Notes under the pieces: model-generated
Seen by the model: only the letters and a program-made list of their open reading frames with translations
What the model was told of the DNA's origin: nothing
Databases searched by the model: none
Position numbers and translations under genes: made by a program
From: JADJLQ01 sp038251405
Lineage (GTDB): Bacteria; Bacteroidota; Bacteroidia; Chitinophagales; Saprospiraceae
Assembly: GCA_038251405.1 (NCBI GenBank)
Contig: JBBSBH010000021.1
Coordinates: 20,394-84,393, forward strand
Length of the DNA: 64,000 nt
Direction of reading: 5' to 3'
Shown: positions 46,394-55,627 of the stretch, in pieces
Numbering within the stretch: position 1 is the first letter of the stretch
How the letters are laid out: every line of letters starts with the position of its first letter

Positions 46394-47104
46394 ATGAAAT
46401 TATCAAATTTAGTATTCGTTTTGGGAGTGACTTCATTAAGCTCAGTGTTTCAATCTTGTAATGAGAAAGCTACAGATAAAAGCGTAGTTAAAGAACCTAC
46501 AGAAGCAGTGAAAGAAATGGGAGAAGTGACGAATGTCGAAAAGCAAGACCCACAAAAGTTAATCATTCAAAACATGCATGATGCCTATAAAGGAGAGACA
46601 ACCGCGCACTTTAAATATGCTGCCTACAGTAAAAAAGCAGCAGAAGAAGGCCATCCTGAAATAGCATTGCTCTTTAAAGCGGCTTCCGGAGCGGAATTGA
46701 TTCACGCTAATAATCATAAAGTAGTTTTACTCAGAATGGGAGAAACAATACCATTAATCACACCTGAATTTACGGTAAAATCGACAAATGAAAATCTTAA
46801 GGAAGCTATAAATGGAGAGAGTTATGAGTTTAATACGATGTATCCGGGATTTATCAAGAATGCAAATGATGCAGGAAATTATATGGCTCAAATAAGTTTG
46901 ACATATGCATACAAAGTAGAGCAAAAGCATCGGGATTTTTATATTGCAGCTTTGGCGGCACTTGAAGCCGGTACTGACCACACGCTGGCTAAAATTTACT
47001 TTTTGTGCCCTACTTGTGGAAATACTTATGCAACAACGGCGCCTAGTCGATGCGAAATTTCTATGACAGATTCAAAGCTGTTTATTAAGGTGACGAGTTT
47101 GTAA
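46394..47104 (+). CDS. Rubrerythrin-like lipoprotein
   Basis: Diiron peroxide-scavenging protein with an unusual export signal: MKLSNLVFVLGVTSLSSVFQ followed by Ser-Cys (lipobox-like FQSC at about residue 22). The diiron helices carry NMHDAYKGETTAHFKYAAY, AAEEGHPEIALLFKAAS with E..H, and the second pair (YKVEQKHRDFYIAALAALE). The C-terminal rubredoxin-like knuckle has CPTCG at 205-209 and RCEIS at 219-223: the usual fourth Cys is Ser, so iron binding there may be impaired or use Ser. A periplasmic or outer-membrane-facing rubrerythrin is uncommon, as most are cytosolic. Confidence 0.85.
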   Translation: MKLSNLVFVLGVTSLSSVFQSCNEKATDKSVVKEPTEAVKEMGEVTNVEKQDPQKLIIQNMHDAYKGETTAHFKYAAYSKKAAEEGHPEIALLFKAASGAELIHANNHKVVLLRMGETIPLITPEFTVKSTNENLKEAINGESYEFNTMYPGFIKNANDAGNYMAQISLTYAYKVEQKHRDFYIAALAALEAGTDHTLAKIYFLCPTCGNTYATTAPSRCEISMTDSKLFIKVTSL

Positions 47105-47215
47105 AAATCTTGAGGCATTCTAAAAACAAGCAGCTTATGGAACTTTTAATCATGAATAATTTTCTGCGGTTTAAAATGAATGCATCGATTGTGCAAATTA
47201 CAAATTGCCAATATT

Positions 47216-48322
47216 ATGCAAGACATTAGGTCGCTGCAGCAACATCTGAAAAATGCTTTTTTACTTTCCCTGAGTTTATTCACCGCCTGTCAATCCAAGC
47301 AGGACATAATAAGCCCTGTTAGGCAAACCATTACGGAATCTGTATATGCTTCAGGAGTCATCGTAAGTAAAAATCAATACCAGGTCTTTGCAACAGTAAG
47401 CGGTATCGTTAATCAAGTTTTTGCAGACGAAGGAGCATCAGTGGAAATTGATACCCCCATACTAACCATTTCAAATGAAGCTCAGCAATTGACGGCAAAT
47501 AATGCCAAATTATCGGCTGAATTTAATGCATTGGATTTCAATCGTGGAAAAATAGAGGAGGCCAGATTGTTTGTCGATTTGATGAAAAGTCAGCTGGATA
47601 ATGATGCATCCATGTTTGAAAGGCAAAGCAATCTTTGGAAACAAAACATTGGATCCAAAGTAGAATTGGAACAAAGAGAACTTGCATTAAAGCACTCGAA
47701 AAACAACTATGGGTCTGCAATGGAAAAACTGAAGGAACTGGAAAAGCAATTGGAGTATCTCGCCAAACAGGCCCAAAACAACCTGTCAATCAGCAATAAA
47801 AATAGTGGCGATTACCTGGTGAGAAGCAAAGTAAAAGGTAAGGTTTATCAGATGAACTTCACCAAGGGAGAAATTGTCACACCTCAAACTCCGATTGCTA
47901 TCATAGGCGATGATGAAAAGTATCTTCTCGAAATGCAGATTGACGAATATGATATTGTGTCCATCCAATTGGGCATGCCCATATTTGTAGTGCTGAACAG
48001 CTATCGGGATTCTGTGTTTAACGCGGTGGTGTCTAAGATCAATCCCATTATGAATGTTCAAAGTAAAACTTTCACCATAGAAGCGGAATTTGTAAGACCA
48101 CCTGGCATCCTGTATCCAAATATTTCTTTTGAAGCAAATGTGGTGATCAGTACAAAAAAAGACGCGCTGCTCATACCAAGAAATTATCTGCTAAACGATT
48201 CCATGGTAGTGAACAAATCCGGGCAACGACTGATCGTAAAAACGGGTTTGAAAGATTACCAGATGGTCGAAATTCTCTCCGGAATAAAAGTGAATGAACA
48301 ACTAATTCTTCCTGAATTATGA
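47216..48322 (+). CDS. HlyD-type periplasmic adaptor of an ABC exporter
   Basis: Membrane-fusion lipoprotein (368 residues from ATG 47216; an earlier ATG at 47180 only adds residues without a signal). The signal ends at FTACQSK. A biotinyl-lipoyl half-motif (VFATVSGIVNQVFADEGASV), a coiled-coil hairpin (residues about 85-200, with ELEQRELALKHSKN) and the second lipoyl half (LVRSKVKGKVYQMNFTKGE) follow. With the next two genes it forms a MacAB-like tripartite exporter. The next gene starts 4 bp before its stop. Confidence 0.9.
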   Translation: MQDIRSLQQHLKNAFLLSLSLFTACQSKQDIISPVRQTITESVYASGVIVSKNQYQVFATVSGIVNQVFADEGASVEIDTPILTISNEAQQLTANNAKLSAEFNALDFNRGKIEEARLFVDLMKSQLDNDASMFERQSNLWKQNIGSKVELEQRELALKHSKNNYGSAMEKLKELEKQLEYLAKQAQNNLSISNKNSGDYLVRSKVKGKVYQMNFTKGEIVTPQTPIAIIGDDEKYLLEMQIDEYDIVSIQLGMPIFVVLNSYRDSVFNAVVSKINPIMNVQSKTFTIEAEFVRPPGILYPNISFEANVVISTKKDALLIPRNYLLNDSMVVNKSGQRLIVKTGLKDYQMVEILSGIKVNEQLILPEL

Positions 48323-49578
48323 AAGTAAAACTCCTTACACAAATTTCATTGGCTTTGCTCAAGGCAAGACTAAAGCAAACGATGGTTGCTGCCTTTGGGG
48401 TCACCTTTGGCATTACCATGTTCATAGCTTTACTCAGTTTTATGGCGGGATTAAACGATCTTCTCGACAATTTAATCTTAAACCGCACACCCCACGTACG
48501 ACTCTACAATGAAATCTTACCTACCCAGATTCAACCTATTGCTAAATCGACTACGTACTCCAATGCTTACCATTTTGTAAAGCATGTTAAACCCAAAAAT
48601 GAGCAGTTACAGATTCGGAATAGTGCAGCTATCATCAAAGCCCTGAAAAATGATCCCCATGTCAGAGGTGTTGCGCCAAAAACCATGGTACCCATTTTTT
48701 ACAATGTGGGCGCCATTAATTTAACGGGGGTGATCAACGGCATTGATGTCGATGCGGAAAATAAGCTTTTCACGTTTCAGGACTATGTGGTTGAAGGCAA
48801 AACTATAGATCTCAAAAACACACCCAACGCCATTATTTTGGGTATAGGGGCTGCAAAAAAAATGCTTGTCCAGATTGGTGACAATATTCAAATAACAACC
48901 AGCAATGGCACTCGGTTCCCTTTGAAAGTAGTTGGCTATTTTCAATCCGGAATAGAAGAGCTGGACAAGGTTGAAAGCTTTGCGACACTAGCCACGACTC
49001 AAAAAATAATCGGGAAACCAGCCAGCTATGTCACAGATATTCAGATCAAGTTATATGATATGACCCTCGCTCCCACTCTTGCCAAAAGCTACAACACCCT
49101 CTTCGAAACAGAGGCAATAGATATTCAAACAGCCAATGCTCAATTTGAAACCGGTAGCTCTGTGCGGACATTGATTTCTTATGCGGTTGGCATTACCTTG
49201 CTTATTGTTGCCGGATTCGGAATTTATAACATCCTGAACATGATGATCTATGAAAAAATGGATTCCATTGCCATTCTGAAAGCGACAGGTTTTTCGGGTA
49301 GGGATGTCAATGCTATTTTCATCACTATCGCCTTGACCATTGGTCTTGTTGGTGGCGCTCTTGGACTGATCTTTGGGTTAGGACTCTCCGCTTTGATTGG
49401 CGAAATCCCTTTCAATACAGCCTCCTTGCCAACTGTGAAAACCTACCCTATCAACTACAATCTAAAATTCTATTTGATTGGGGCCCTCTTTTCCATCATC
49501 ACCACCTATTTGGCAGGTTACTTCCCCTCCAGAAAAGCAAGCAGAATAGATCCGGTAGATATCATCAGAGGAAAATAA
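48319..49578 (+). CDS. ABC transporter permease (FtsX/MacB-like)
   Basis: A 419-residue inner-membrane permease with one N-terminal helix (FGVTFGITMFIALLSFMAG), a large periplasmic MacB core domain (residues about 50-280) and three C-terminal helices (VGITLLIVAGFGIYNILNMM; FITIALTIGLVGGALGLIFG; LIGALFSIITTYLAGYFPS) ending in the typical RKASRIDPVDIIRGK. It works with the adaptor before and the ATPase after. Starts are coupled by a 4-bp overlap upstream and a 2-bp gap downstream. Confidence 0.92.
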   Translation: MKVKLLTQISLALLKARLKQTMVAAFGVTFGITMFIALLSFMAGLNDLLDNLILNRTPHVRLYNEILPTQIQPIAKSTTYSNAYHFVKHVKPKNEQLQIRNSAAIIKALKNDPHVRGVAPKTMVPIFYNVGAINLTGVINGIDVDAENKLFTFQDYVVEGKTIDLKNTPNAIILGIGAAKKMLVQIGDNIQITTSNGTRFPLKVVGYFQSGIEELDKVESFATLATTQKIIGKPASYVTDIQIKLYDMTLAPTLAKSYNTLFETEAIDIQTANAQFETGSSVRTLISYAVGITLLIVAGFGIYNILNMMIYEKMDSIAILKATGFSGRDVNAIFITIALTIGLVGGALGLIFGLGLSALIGEIPFNTASLPTVKTYPINYNLKFYLIGALFSIITTYLAGYFPSRKASRIDPVDIIRGK

Positions 49579-49580
49579 TC

Positions 49581-50288
49581 GTGAAAAAGAAGGTCATAGA
49601 AGCCATAGGCATTAGTAAATCATTTCATGATCCCAACACCGTGAAGGTGTTAACCGATGTAAGTTTTTCAATCCATGCGGCCGAGTTTGTTTCAATTGTG
49701 GGAAAGTCAGGTTGTGGTAAATCCACATTACTATATATTTTATCCACCATGGATACGAGCTATGAAGGTGAGCTGTTTCTGGATGGTATCAAGATGAACA
49801 ATAAAAAGGACGCAGAATTAGCCAAGATGCGAAACGAAAAAATCGGTTTCGTGTTTCAGTTTCACTACTTACTCAATGAATTCAATAACCTTCAAAACGT
49901 GATGTTGCCCGGATTAAAATTGGGAAAGTTCACAACCGAAGAAGTGGAACACAATGCCTTTGAAAAACTAAAAATACTGGGAATAGAAAAGGAGGCACTG
50001 AAATATCCCAACCAATTAAGTGGGGGTCAAAAACAACGAGTAGCTATTGCCAGAGCATTAATTAATAATCCCCTAATTATCATGGGCGATGAACCTACAG
50101 GTAACCTGGACAATAAGAATAGTGATGTGGTTCTTGATATCTTCAGGGAACTGGCAGAAGAATACCACCAAGCCTTATTGATCGTAACACATGATCTGGA
50201 TTTTGCTGCTAGTACGCACAGAACCATCACTATGGAAGATGGTAAATTAATAAGTACTGGCCTATTACAAGACGAAGTAACTCTATGA
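49581..50288 (+). CDS. ABC transporter ATP-binding protein (LolD/MacB-like)
   Basis: A 235-residue ATPase starting at GTG 49581. Walker A is GKSGCGKST, the signature is LSGGQKQRVAIARAL, Walker B is LIIMGDEPTGNLD, and the H-loop is VTHDLD. The GDEPTGNLD wording is typical of the MacB/LolD export subfamily. Its stop overlaps the next start by 4 bp. The exported substrate is unknown; lipoproteins or envelope-damaging compounds are common for the group. Confidence 0.94.
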   Translation: MKKKVIEAIGISKSFHDPNTVKVLTDVSFSIHAAEFVSIVGKSGCGKSTLLYILSTMDTSYEGELFLDGIKMNNKKDAELAKMRNEKIGFVFQFHYLLNEFNNLQNVMLPGLKLGKFTTEEVEHNAFEKLKILGIEKEALKYPNQLSGGQKQRVAIARALINNPLIIMGDEPTGNLDNKNSDVVLDIFRELAEEYHQALLIVTHDLDFAASTHRTITMEDGKLISTGLLQDEVTL

Positions 50289-51115
50289 AATACAAAAAAC
50301 ATATGATCATTTCATTATCTATTCTTGTTCTGATTTTAACAATTTTCAGTTTTGGGAAAATAAATTTGTCCATAAAATTCAGTAAACAAGTAAAAGAACT
50401 TTTCGCACAAACTAAAAATATATCTGACCAAAGATTTTACAAAGATCAATTAGATAGTTTACCAGAACCTGTTCAACGGTACTTCAAACACATTTTAAAA
50501 GAAGGGCAACCATACATAAGCTATGCGAGAATCAAGCACGAAGGACAATTTAAAGCAAACCTTGACAAAGGTTGGATAAACATAACTGGAGAACAATATG
50601 CAACAACCGAAAAGCCAGGCTTTATCTGGAAAGGAACAACATCCATGTTTGTGGCCAGAGATATGTACATTTCTGATCAGGGTAGATTGGTGGTTTCACT
50701 ACTTTCATTGTTCAAGGTGGTCAATGCCAAAGGTGAGCAATATGATCAGGGTGAATTGCTTCGTTGGCTTGGAGAAAGTGTTTTATATCCAACAAATTTT
50801 TTACCTAATGAAAGACTAGAATGGTTGCCAATAGATTCAACATCAGCAAAACTCACCTTTAATTACAAGAAACTTTCCTTGTTCTTTAAAATAACTTTTA
50901 ACGAAATTGGTGAGATCATCGAGATGGAGACAAAACGATATATGGGCGAGAAGAAATTAGAAACATGGGTTATCAAAGCAACAAATTATAAGGAATTAAA
51001 CAATGTATTGATACCGACCACCTTTGATGTGCTTTGGAGACTTGATAAGGGCGATTTCAGTTATGCAAAATTCATCATCACAGAAGTAGAATATAATAAA
51101 GCCGAAAAGTTCTAA
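50285..51115 (+). CDS. DUF6544/DUF6920-like membrane-anchored protein
   Basis: A 276-residue protein with an N-terminal membrane segment (MIISLSILVLILTIFSFG) and a periplasmic beta-rich domain. Recognisable features are LPEPVQRYFKHILKEGQPYI and ARIKHEGQFK near residues 58-88, and a late DVLWRLDKGDFSYAKF. This agrees with the DUF6544 (formerly DUF6920) type, of unknown function. Fourth gene of the ABC exporter cluster through a 4-bp overlap. Confidence 0.8.
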   Translation: MKYKKHMIISLSILVLILTIFSFGKINLSIKFSKQVKELFAQTKNISDQRFYKDQLDSLPEPVQRYFKHILKEGQPYISYARIKHEGQFKANLDKGWINITGEQYATTEKPGFIWKGTTSMFVARDMYISDQGRLVVSLLSLFKVVNAKGEQYDQGELLRWLGESVLYPTNFLPNERLEWLPIDSTSAKLTFNYKKLSLFFKITFNEIGEIIEMETKRYMGEKKLETWVIKATNYKELNNVLIPTTFDVLWRLDKGDFSYAKFIITEVEYNKAEKF

Positions 51116-51344
51116 CTGTTGGATAAAAAGGAAAGGTAGCTAAGAAGTGCATAGTTTTTATGGACGCGAAAAAGCAGAAAATGAAGACCAGTATGCAATT
51201 GGGCCATATTTTGATGCGAATTATCTCGTCTCTGGGATATGGATTTATTGGGGATCCAGCAATTTAATTTGTGCATGTTCAAAATATTCTTACTGGATAT
51301 GGGTTTTAAATTTCCTAGCATTGAAAATATGCAGGTCCTATTTC

Positions 51345-52046
51345 TTATCTCAAAACAGTAACAGGATCTACCTCAGCTTTATTGAATCCTTTTACCAGAA
51401 GCCAGATGGCCAAACTCATTTCATAAAAGAATACCGGAACCGCAAATAGACCTCCCCAAAATGAAATTTGAAGAAATGCCCCAAACAGCACCAGAATAGC
51501 GCAGGCAAAAATGAGGAGTCCTCCTATAAGGCCCAGGACAGAGATAAACCGAGGAACGAGTTTAGAGGTATACAATAAATAACCTGTCATAAATGTACTG
51601 GGACCTAAAGCTAAATTAGGCCCAAACAAAAAAGTCCAATCATGAATGGCTACTAATAATTTGCCACTAATCAGGTACGAAGCACTATCCGAATGTAGCT
51701 CATTCGTAAATTTATGATTTAATGTCACTATGGTCAGCAGACTCATGATTCCAATAATGATGATCGTGGCTTCGAGAAGTCTGAAAATAATACAACTAAG
51801 CGCTATACTTTCGTTGTATTTTTTCAGGATTGGAAACAATGCAATTGGAGTTCCGATTACCGCAATTGCAGTGATAATTTCGAAAAAAGCTCCCCACAAG
51901 ACCTGTGTTTCATCCCCGGCACCTTTAATAATGTAACCGGGATCATGGAGCACAGGATGATATAAAAAGAGACCCGTGATGGATGCAACCGATGCGACGA
52001 TAAACAATACTCCTGTAAGGTTAGCTCTATTTCTGTTTGATGTCAT
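51345..52046 (-). CDS. DUF4386 multi-pass membrane protein
   Basis: A 233-residue integral membrane protein of six predicted helices (for example GVLFIVASVASITGLFLYHP, EIITAIAVIGTPIALFPIL, EATIIIIGIMSLLTIVTL). The pattern matches DUF4386, whose function is unknown. It ends convergently with the ABC exporter cluster. About 230 bp lie between them, with a short plus-strand frame from 51180 that I do not consider a gene. Confidence 0.85.
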   Translation of the reverse strand: MTSNRNRANLTGVLFIVASVASITGLFLYHPVLHDPGYIIKGAGDETQVLWGAFFEIITAIAVIGTPIALFPILKKYNESIALSCIIFRLLEATIIIIGIMSLLTIVTLNHKFTNELHSDSASYLISGKLLVAIHDWTFLFGPNLALGPSTFMTGYLLYTSKLVPRFISVLGLIGGLLIFACAILVLFGAFLQISFWGGLFAVPVFFYEMSLAIWLLVKGFNKAEVDPVTVLR

Positions 52047-52101
52047 TTTCTAAAATTTTATAATTTTTTTTTTAGGGAGACGAATAATCCTTTAGAAATT
52101 A

Positions 52102-52746
52102 CTATTTTGAAATATTCAAACGGATCAGCAGGCTTCTGTTATATACTTCTTTGTCATAGGATACATTGGTTAACCCATAACAGTACCTGATGTCGAGTAC
52201 AGCCCTCTTTTGTTTAATCTTAAAAGTTAATCCTCCGCCAAATTGAATCCCTATTTCCAGCCGTTTAAAACCCCCTATTTCGTTGTCGAAGGACAAGTGA
52301 GTAGTCGATCCGTCCAATTTCTGGGTTCCGGTAAAATTATAATCCAAAGCTGGTCCTGCATTCAGGTGAAACTTTCCTAAATGAACCCGCACCAATACCG
52401 GAATTTCTACTGTATAAAAACGAAGTGTGTATTCATCCTGAACATATGGATTGTTTACCTTTAATTTACCACCTCTCATGATAAAGGATAATTCGGGTAC
52501 CAGTGAAAGATTTGGAGCAATGCTTGTCTGCAGTGACAATCCAACCTGAATACCTTGCGCTGATTTTTTATAATCTGTCAAAGTGCTGTTGGACGAGCCA
52601 TAATTGAGATTGGTTCCTACTGCGCTGATAAAAAAATCCAAATAAGTTTTCTGTTCTGCTGATCCTGTACTGTGGGATTGTCCAGATAAATTGGTGTATA
52701 GGAAGATCATACCTAATACGAGTCCAGTTTGTACTAAATTTTTCAT
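52102..52746 (-). CDS. Outer-membrane beta-barrel protein (porin/PorT-like)
   Basis: A 214-residue protein with signal peptide (MKNLVQTGLVLGMIFLYTNL, cleavage after LSGQ) and an eight-stranded barrel pattern (GIQVGLSLQTSIAPNLSLVP, FYTVEIPVLVRVHLGKFHLN, GGFKRLEIGIQFGGGLTFK). It lies downstream of the LytTR regulator gene on the same strand and may be its target or an envelope sensor partner. Confidence 0.85.
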   Translation of the reverse strand: MKNLVQTGLVLGMIFLYTNLSGQSHSTGSAEQKTYLDFFISAVGTNLNYGSSNSTLTDYKKSAQGIQVGLSLQTSIAPNLSLVPELSFIMRGGKLKVNNPYVQDEYTLRFYTVEIPVLVRVHLGKFHLNAGPALDYNFTGTQKLDGSTTHLSFDNEIGGFKRLEIGIQFGGGLTFKIKQKRAVLDIRYCYGLTNVSYDKEVYNRSLLIRLNISK

Positions 52747-52785
52747 AATTTTTGTTTTAAAATTGTTTTTAATTATTTAATGAAA

Positions 52786-52793
52786 CAAAAGTA
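52786..52793 (-). promoter_or_regulatory. Promoter -7 element for the beta-barrel gene
   Basis: On the minus strand TACTTTTG fits TAnnTTTG exactly, 40 bp upstream of the beta-barrel start codon at 52746, so it could give the barrel gene its own start separate from the kinase-regulator pair. No clear -33 TTTG at the usual distance. Confidence 0.45.
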
Positions 52794-52886
52794 TATGAAG
52801 GAGCAGGGCATTAAAATTTTGATATGCAAATCAAACTAAGATGTCTGCATCCTGTTGTTTTTAGTCTGCAAAAACAATGGATAAGT

Positions 52887-53582
52887 TTATAACCCGTTAT
52901 TGATAAGCTGGAAGAATACTTCTTTGTATGATTCTGAAATAGGAATTAACTGATCAGCTATTTTTATCCTTCCCCGTTCGATGGTTTCGATTTTATGCAA
53001 TGCAACCATGTACGATTTATGCACCCTGCATACAATACTGGAAGGGATTAGCTTTTCGAATTCACTGAAATTCTGTAGAGTCATTATTTTTTTATGCACC
53101 GTATGAATTCTCCGGTAATCTCTCATCCCTTCTATAAACACGATTTCATGAAGCATGATTTTCTCCAACCTGTTTTCTGTTTTTACAAATATGAAATCAG
53201 GATGAGTCCCTTTTGCCCTGTGTGTTATATTTTCATGTGCTTTATTTACAGCCTGCAAAAAACGATTAAATGTAAAAGGTTTTAAAAGATAATCTGTAAT
53301 CTGCAATTCGAAACCTTTTAATGCATATTCCTGGTATGCTGTTGTCAGGATCACCTGGCTGGATATCTTTGAACTTTCCAATAACTCAATACCAGATAAT
53401 TCGTCCATATTGATATCGAGGAATAGTAAATCTACTTTATTTCTATTAAGATAGTTAAGACCGGTGAGCGCATTGTCAAACGTTGCACTTAAATGCAAAA
53501 AAGGAACCTTATGTACAAAGTCCTTCGTTTTTTCAAGTGCCAGGGGCTCGTCTTCAATAATGATGCAGGTGTATTTATCCAT
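52887..53582 (-). CDS. LytTR-family response regulator
   Basis: A 231-residue transcription factor. Receiver domain: acidic pair IIEDEPLA near the N-terminus and the phospho-acceptor Asp in VDLLFLDINMDELSG; lysine in LLKPFTFNRF. The C-terminal LytTR DNA-binding domain has IFVKTENRLEKIMLHEIVFI and SSIVCRVHKSYMVALHKI. It overlaps the histidine kinase gene by 8 bp, forming one two-component operon. The LytTR binding sites are expected to be imperfect direct repeats; none was identified with certainty. Confidence 0.95.
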   Translation of the reverse strand: MDKYTCIIIEDEPLALEKTKDFVHKVPFLHLSATFDNALTGLNYLNRNKVDLLFLDINMDELSGIELLESSKISSQVILTTAYQEYALKGFELQITDYLLKPFTFNRFLQAVNKAHENITHRAKGTHPDFIFVKTENRLEKIMLHEIVFIEGMRDYRRIHTVHKKIMTLQNFSEFEKLIPSSIVCRVHKSYMVALHKIETIERGRIKIADQLIPISESYKEVFFQLINNGL

Positions 53583-54642
53583 TGGGAATAGTTAAGTTTA
53601 TGCGGTACTTTTCATTCGTCTTAAGTACTTCCAGTGTGTGTTTTCCATCATAAATAAGGTTTAGTCGTTTTTGAATCAATTCATTGCCTAAACCACTATT
53701 TGTTTGCTGAACGGACGCCCTGGAATCAAATTTATTTTCACATACCAGCTGTATCGTTTCATCCTTTATCACGATATGAACCTCAATAGCATTTTCGATT
53801 TTCTTATTATTCGTATGCTTAAAGGCATTTTCAATAAATGGAATAAAGACCATAGGGGCAATCAATTTGTTGCCCGTATCTCCAATTACGGTAAAGTGCA
53901 CATAATGCTCATTGGCTGTTCTTATTTTTTGTAAGCCGATATATTTATCAATGTATTCAATTTCTTTGGACAGTAAAATGGTGTCTCCCTTTGTTTCATA
54001 CAGGATAAATCGAAGGATATCTGATAATTTGTTAAGATAATCTGATGCAGCTGGGGCATCTTTTAAAATTAAAGCGTCAATATTATTGATCGTATTAAAT
54101 AAAAGATGTGGGTCAAGCTGGGATTTTATTAGCGCCATTTCCATTTCATGGTTCTTTTCCCGTAAAACCTCCTTAAGTTTTATTTCATTATACCAGGTGA
54201 TAAATCCTTTTATGACTATCGCTACCATGCCACATAGGGCACCTATAAAGGTCATCACGACAATTACCCTAAACGCGGTAGACCTCCCATTTTTACCGCC
54301 GCTATCCATATCCATGACATGACCTGATTCAATAAGATACCGGTGAATGATATACCCGAATATGGCTGCTCCGGCTGAAATGAGCAGACCGAAAATAATG
54401 GAAAGAAAAATTTTTTTTTGCTGAAGGTATCGTGGGAATAGTATAAAATAGTATAAAAAATATGAGATTACCGAAGGTACAAATGCAAAAAGGAGAATAC
54501 TGTTTAAAGCATTCAGTATCCTGGCTGTCTGGTTAATCCCAGTATGACCACTTTTGGAATAAACACCTAATACGATAAATATTAATAAGAAATAACACAC
54601 CCAAAAACCGATGTGTAACAAAACTACAAATGACTTTTTCAT
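53575..54642 (-). CDS. LytS-type sensor histidine kinase
   Basis: A 355-residue membrane kinase with four N-terminal helices (VLLHIGFWVCYFLLIFIVLG; SILLFAFVPSVISYFLYYFI; IFGLLISAGAAIFGYII; IVVMTFIGALCGMVAIVI) and no large extracellular domain. The HisKA-type phospho-acceptor region is KSQLDPHLLFNTINNIDAL, as in PF06580 kinases; the ATP-binding part has FIENAFKHTNN and the G-box GLGNELIQKRL. It transfers phosphate to the LytTR regulator encoded right after it. Confidence 0.94.
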   Translation of the reverse strand: MKKSFVVLLHIGFWVCYFLLIFIVLGVYSKSGHTGINQTARILNALNSILLFAFVPSVISYFLYYFILFPRYLQQKKIFLSIIFGLLISAGAAIFGYIIHRYLIESGHVMDMDSGGKNGRSTAFRVIVVMTFIGALCGMVAIVIKGFITWYNEIKLKEVLREKNHEMEMALIKSQLDPHLLFNTINNIDALILKDAPAASDYLNKLSDILRFILYETKGDTILLSKEIEYIDKYIGLQKIRTANEHYVHFTVIGDTGNKLIAPMVFIPFIENAFKHTNNKKIENAIEVHIVIKDETIQLVCENKFDSRASVQQTNSGLGNELIQKRLNLIYDGKHTLEVLKTNEKYRINLTIPNG

Positions 54643-54886
54643 GAATTAAAATGGCTCATCCATAAAACCAAAGGTCTCTCTTTGTTTTGGATTTGAAGGA
54701 AATGATCTGCAAAGAAGTCAGATATGTCTGCAAAACGGAACAATTGGATCTTGAAAACGCATATTGCCTGCGTCTGTTTTTATAGTTGTCAGGTGTTCGT
54801 TTCTGGCTCTGAATCAAATTGTTATGATATAGGCAAGCTGATTCATGGTATCATTTGGACCTGAATAAATCAACTGGAAATCACTG
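54643..54886. other. Intergenic region upstream of the kinase gene
   Basis: About 240 bp, AT-rich, presumably holding the promoter of the kinase-regulator operon on the minus strand. No other gene or repeat was recognised; short frames are all below 25 codons. Confidence 0.4.
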
Positions 54887-55027
54887 ATGCCTGAAAAAGT
54901 CGTCAAATGTTCAGCATCTATTTGTAGTAACAATATCAGCAATAAAAACAAGAGTCAACTAGCATGTAAAGAATATTTTGCAAAAACACAAGTCAATTTA
55001 GAAGATCCGCAGAACACCAAAGTGTGA
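54887..55027 (+). CDS. Possible 46-residue Cys-containing small protein
   Basis: ATG 54887 to TGA 55025-55027, 46 residues, with three Cys and a polar composition (MPEKVVKCSASICSNNIS, then ACKEYFAKTQVNLEDPQNT). Its stop overlaps the left block of element copy b. It is unrelated to anything I know; equally well it could be the tail of a decayed gene. Confidence 0.25.
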   Translation: MPEKVVKCSASICSNNISNKNKSQLACKEYFAKTQVNLEDPQNTKV

Positions 55028-55062
55028 ATAATGTCATTATTTAAGCAAATTGTGTAACGTTT
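55022..55062 (+). promoter_or_regulatory. Stress-regulon element, copy b
   Basis: GTGAAT at 55024, ATGTCAT (less conserved middle), then AATTGTGTAACGTTT at 55048, again 24 bases later. It lies 105 bp ahead of the decayed WMDH-type gene and about 565 bp ahead of the second HPF gene, which may now rely on it for transcription. Confidence 0.6.
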
Positions 55063-55166
55063 GTGCAGATAAATTATGCACTTTTACTCAATTAAATGAG
55101 TTGGTTAGCAACCTGGCACTTGCAGTAAAATCATTTTCAATTCAAAATAATAAATCAACACACGAT

Positions 55167-55549
55167 ATGGCAACAAGAAATAGACTATGAATATGGATGG
55201 ATCATTCGGAGGCACATCTAATAGAATTTAATACCGCCAGCACCAATAGTCATCATCCACAACACATTTAACCATGAAGCGATGGAATCTGCAATAAGTA
55301 AGAGGGAAAACCTAATGCATAATAAACGGCAACAACATCAAACTGCTTTTTATCAAAAACTGGCAAATACCATACTTCATTGAACAGAAAGTACTCCTTT
55401 TTGGATCTACTGATGCTAAAACGGAGTTAATAAATGTCTTGCATGCAGATCTTAGGTTTGAAAAAATTAAAGTTGAATCGCTGCCCACAGATAAAATGAC
55501 TGAGAATCAAAAACTGGCTTTTGTAAAAGCCCATTTTTCAAAGAAATAG
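55167..55549 (+). pseudogene. Decayed WMDH-type small stress protein gene
   Basis: ATG 55167 starts MATRNRL, then an in-frame TGA (55188) where relatives I recall have Gly, then IWMDHSEAHLIEFNT; a frameshift near 55255 leads to TFNHEAMESAISKRENLMH and another near 55375 to KVLLFGSTDAKTELINVL, ending DKMTENQKLAFVKAHFSKK at 55549. Together they match a small Bacteroidota protein that resembles bacterial eRF1-like or translational-machinery proteins (my recollection, not a search). At least one nonsense and two frame changes make it non-functional, unless the assembly has errors here. Confidence 0.7.
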
Positions 55550-55627
55550 GTTATTTCCAAATGACATTGCTTTGAAAAAGTCCAGGTCATATAATCTCTA
55601 TTCATCAAATACAGTAAAATTAAAAAA

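Noticed and set aside
54643..55166. Hidden tRNA or riboswitch in the long intergenic region
   Set aside because: No cloverleaf arms, no T-loop consensus and no known riboswitch core were seen in this or any other intergenic stretch.
55188..55190. UGA read as glycine or another amino acid (alternative code)
   Set aside because: Many intact genes in the window end with TGA (OsmC, AI-2E, the Cys leader), and the same gene has further frameshifts, so ordinary decay explains it.
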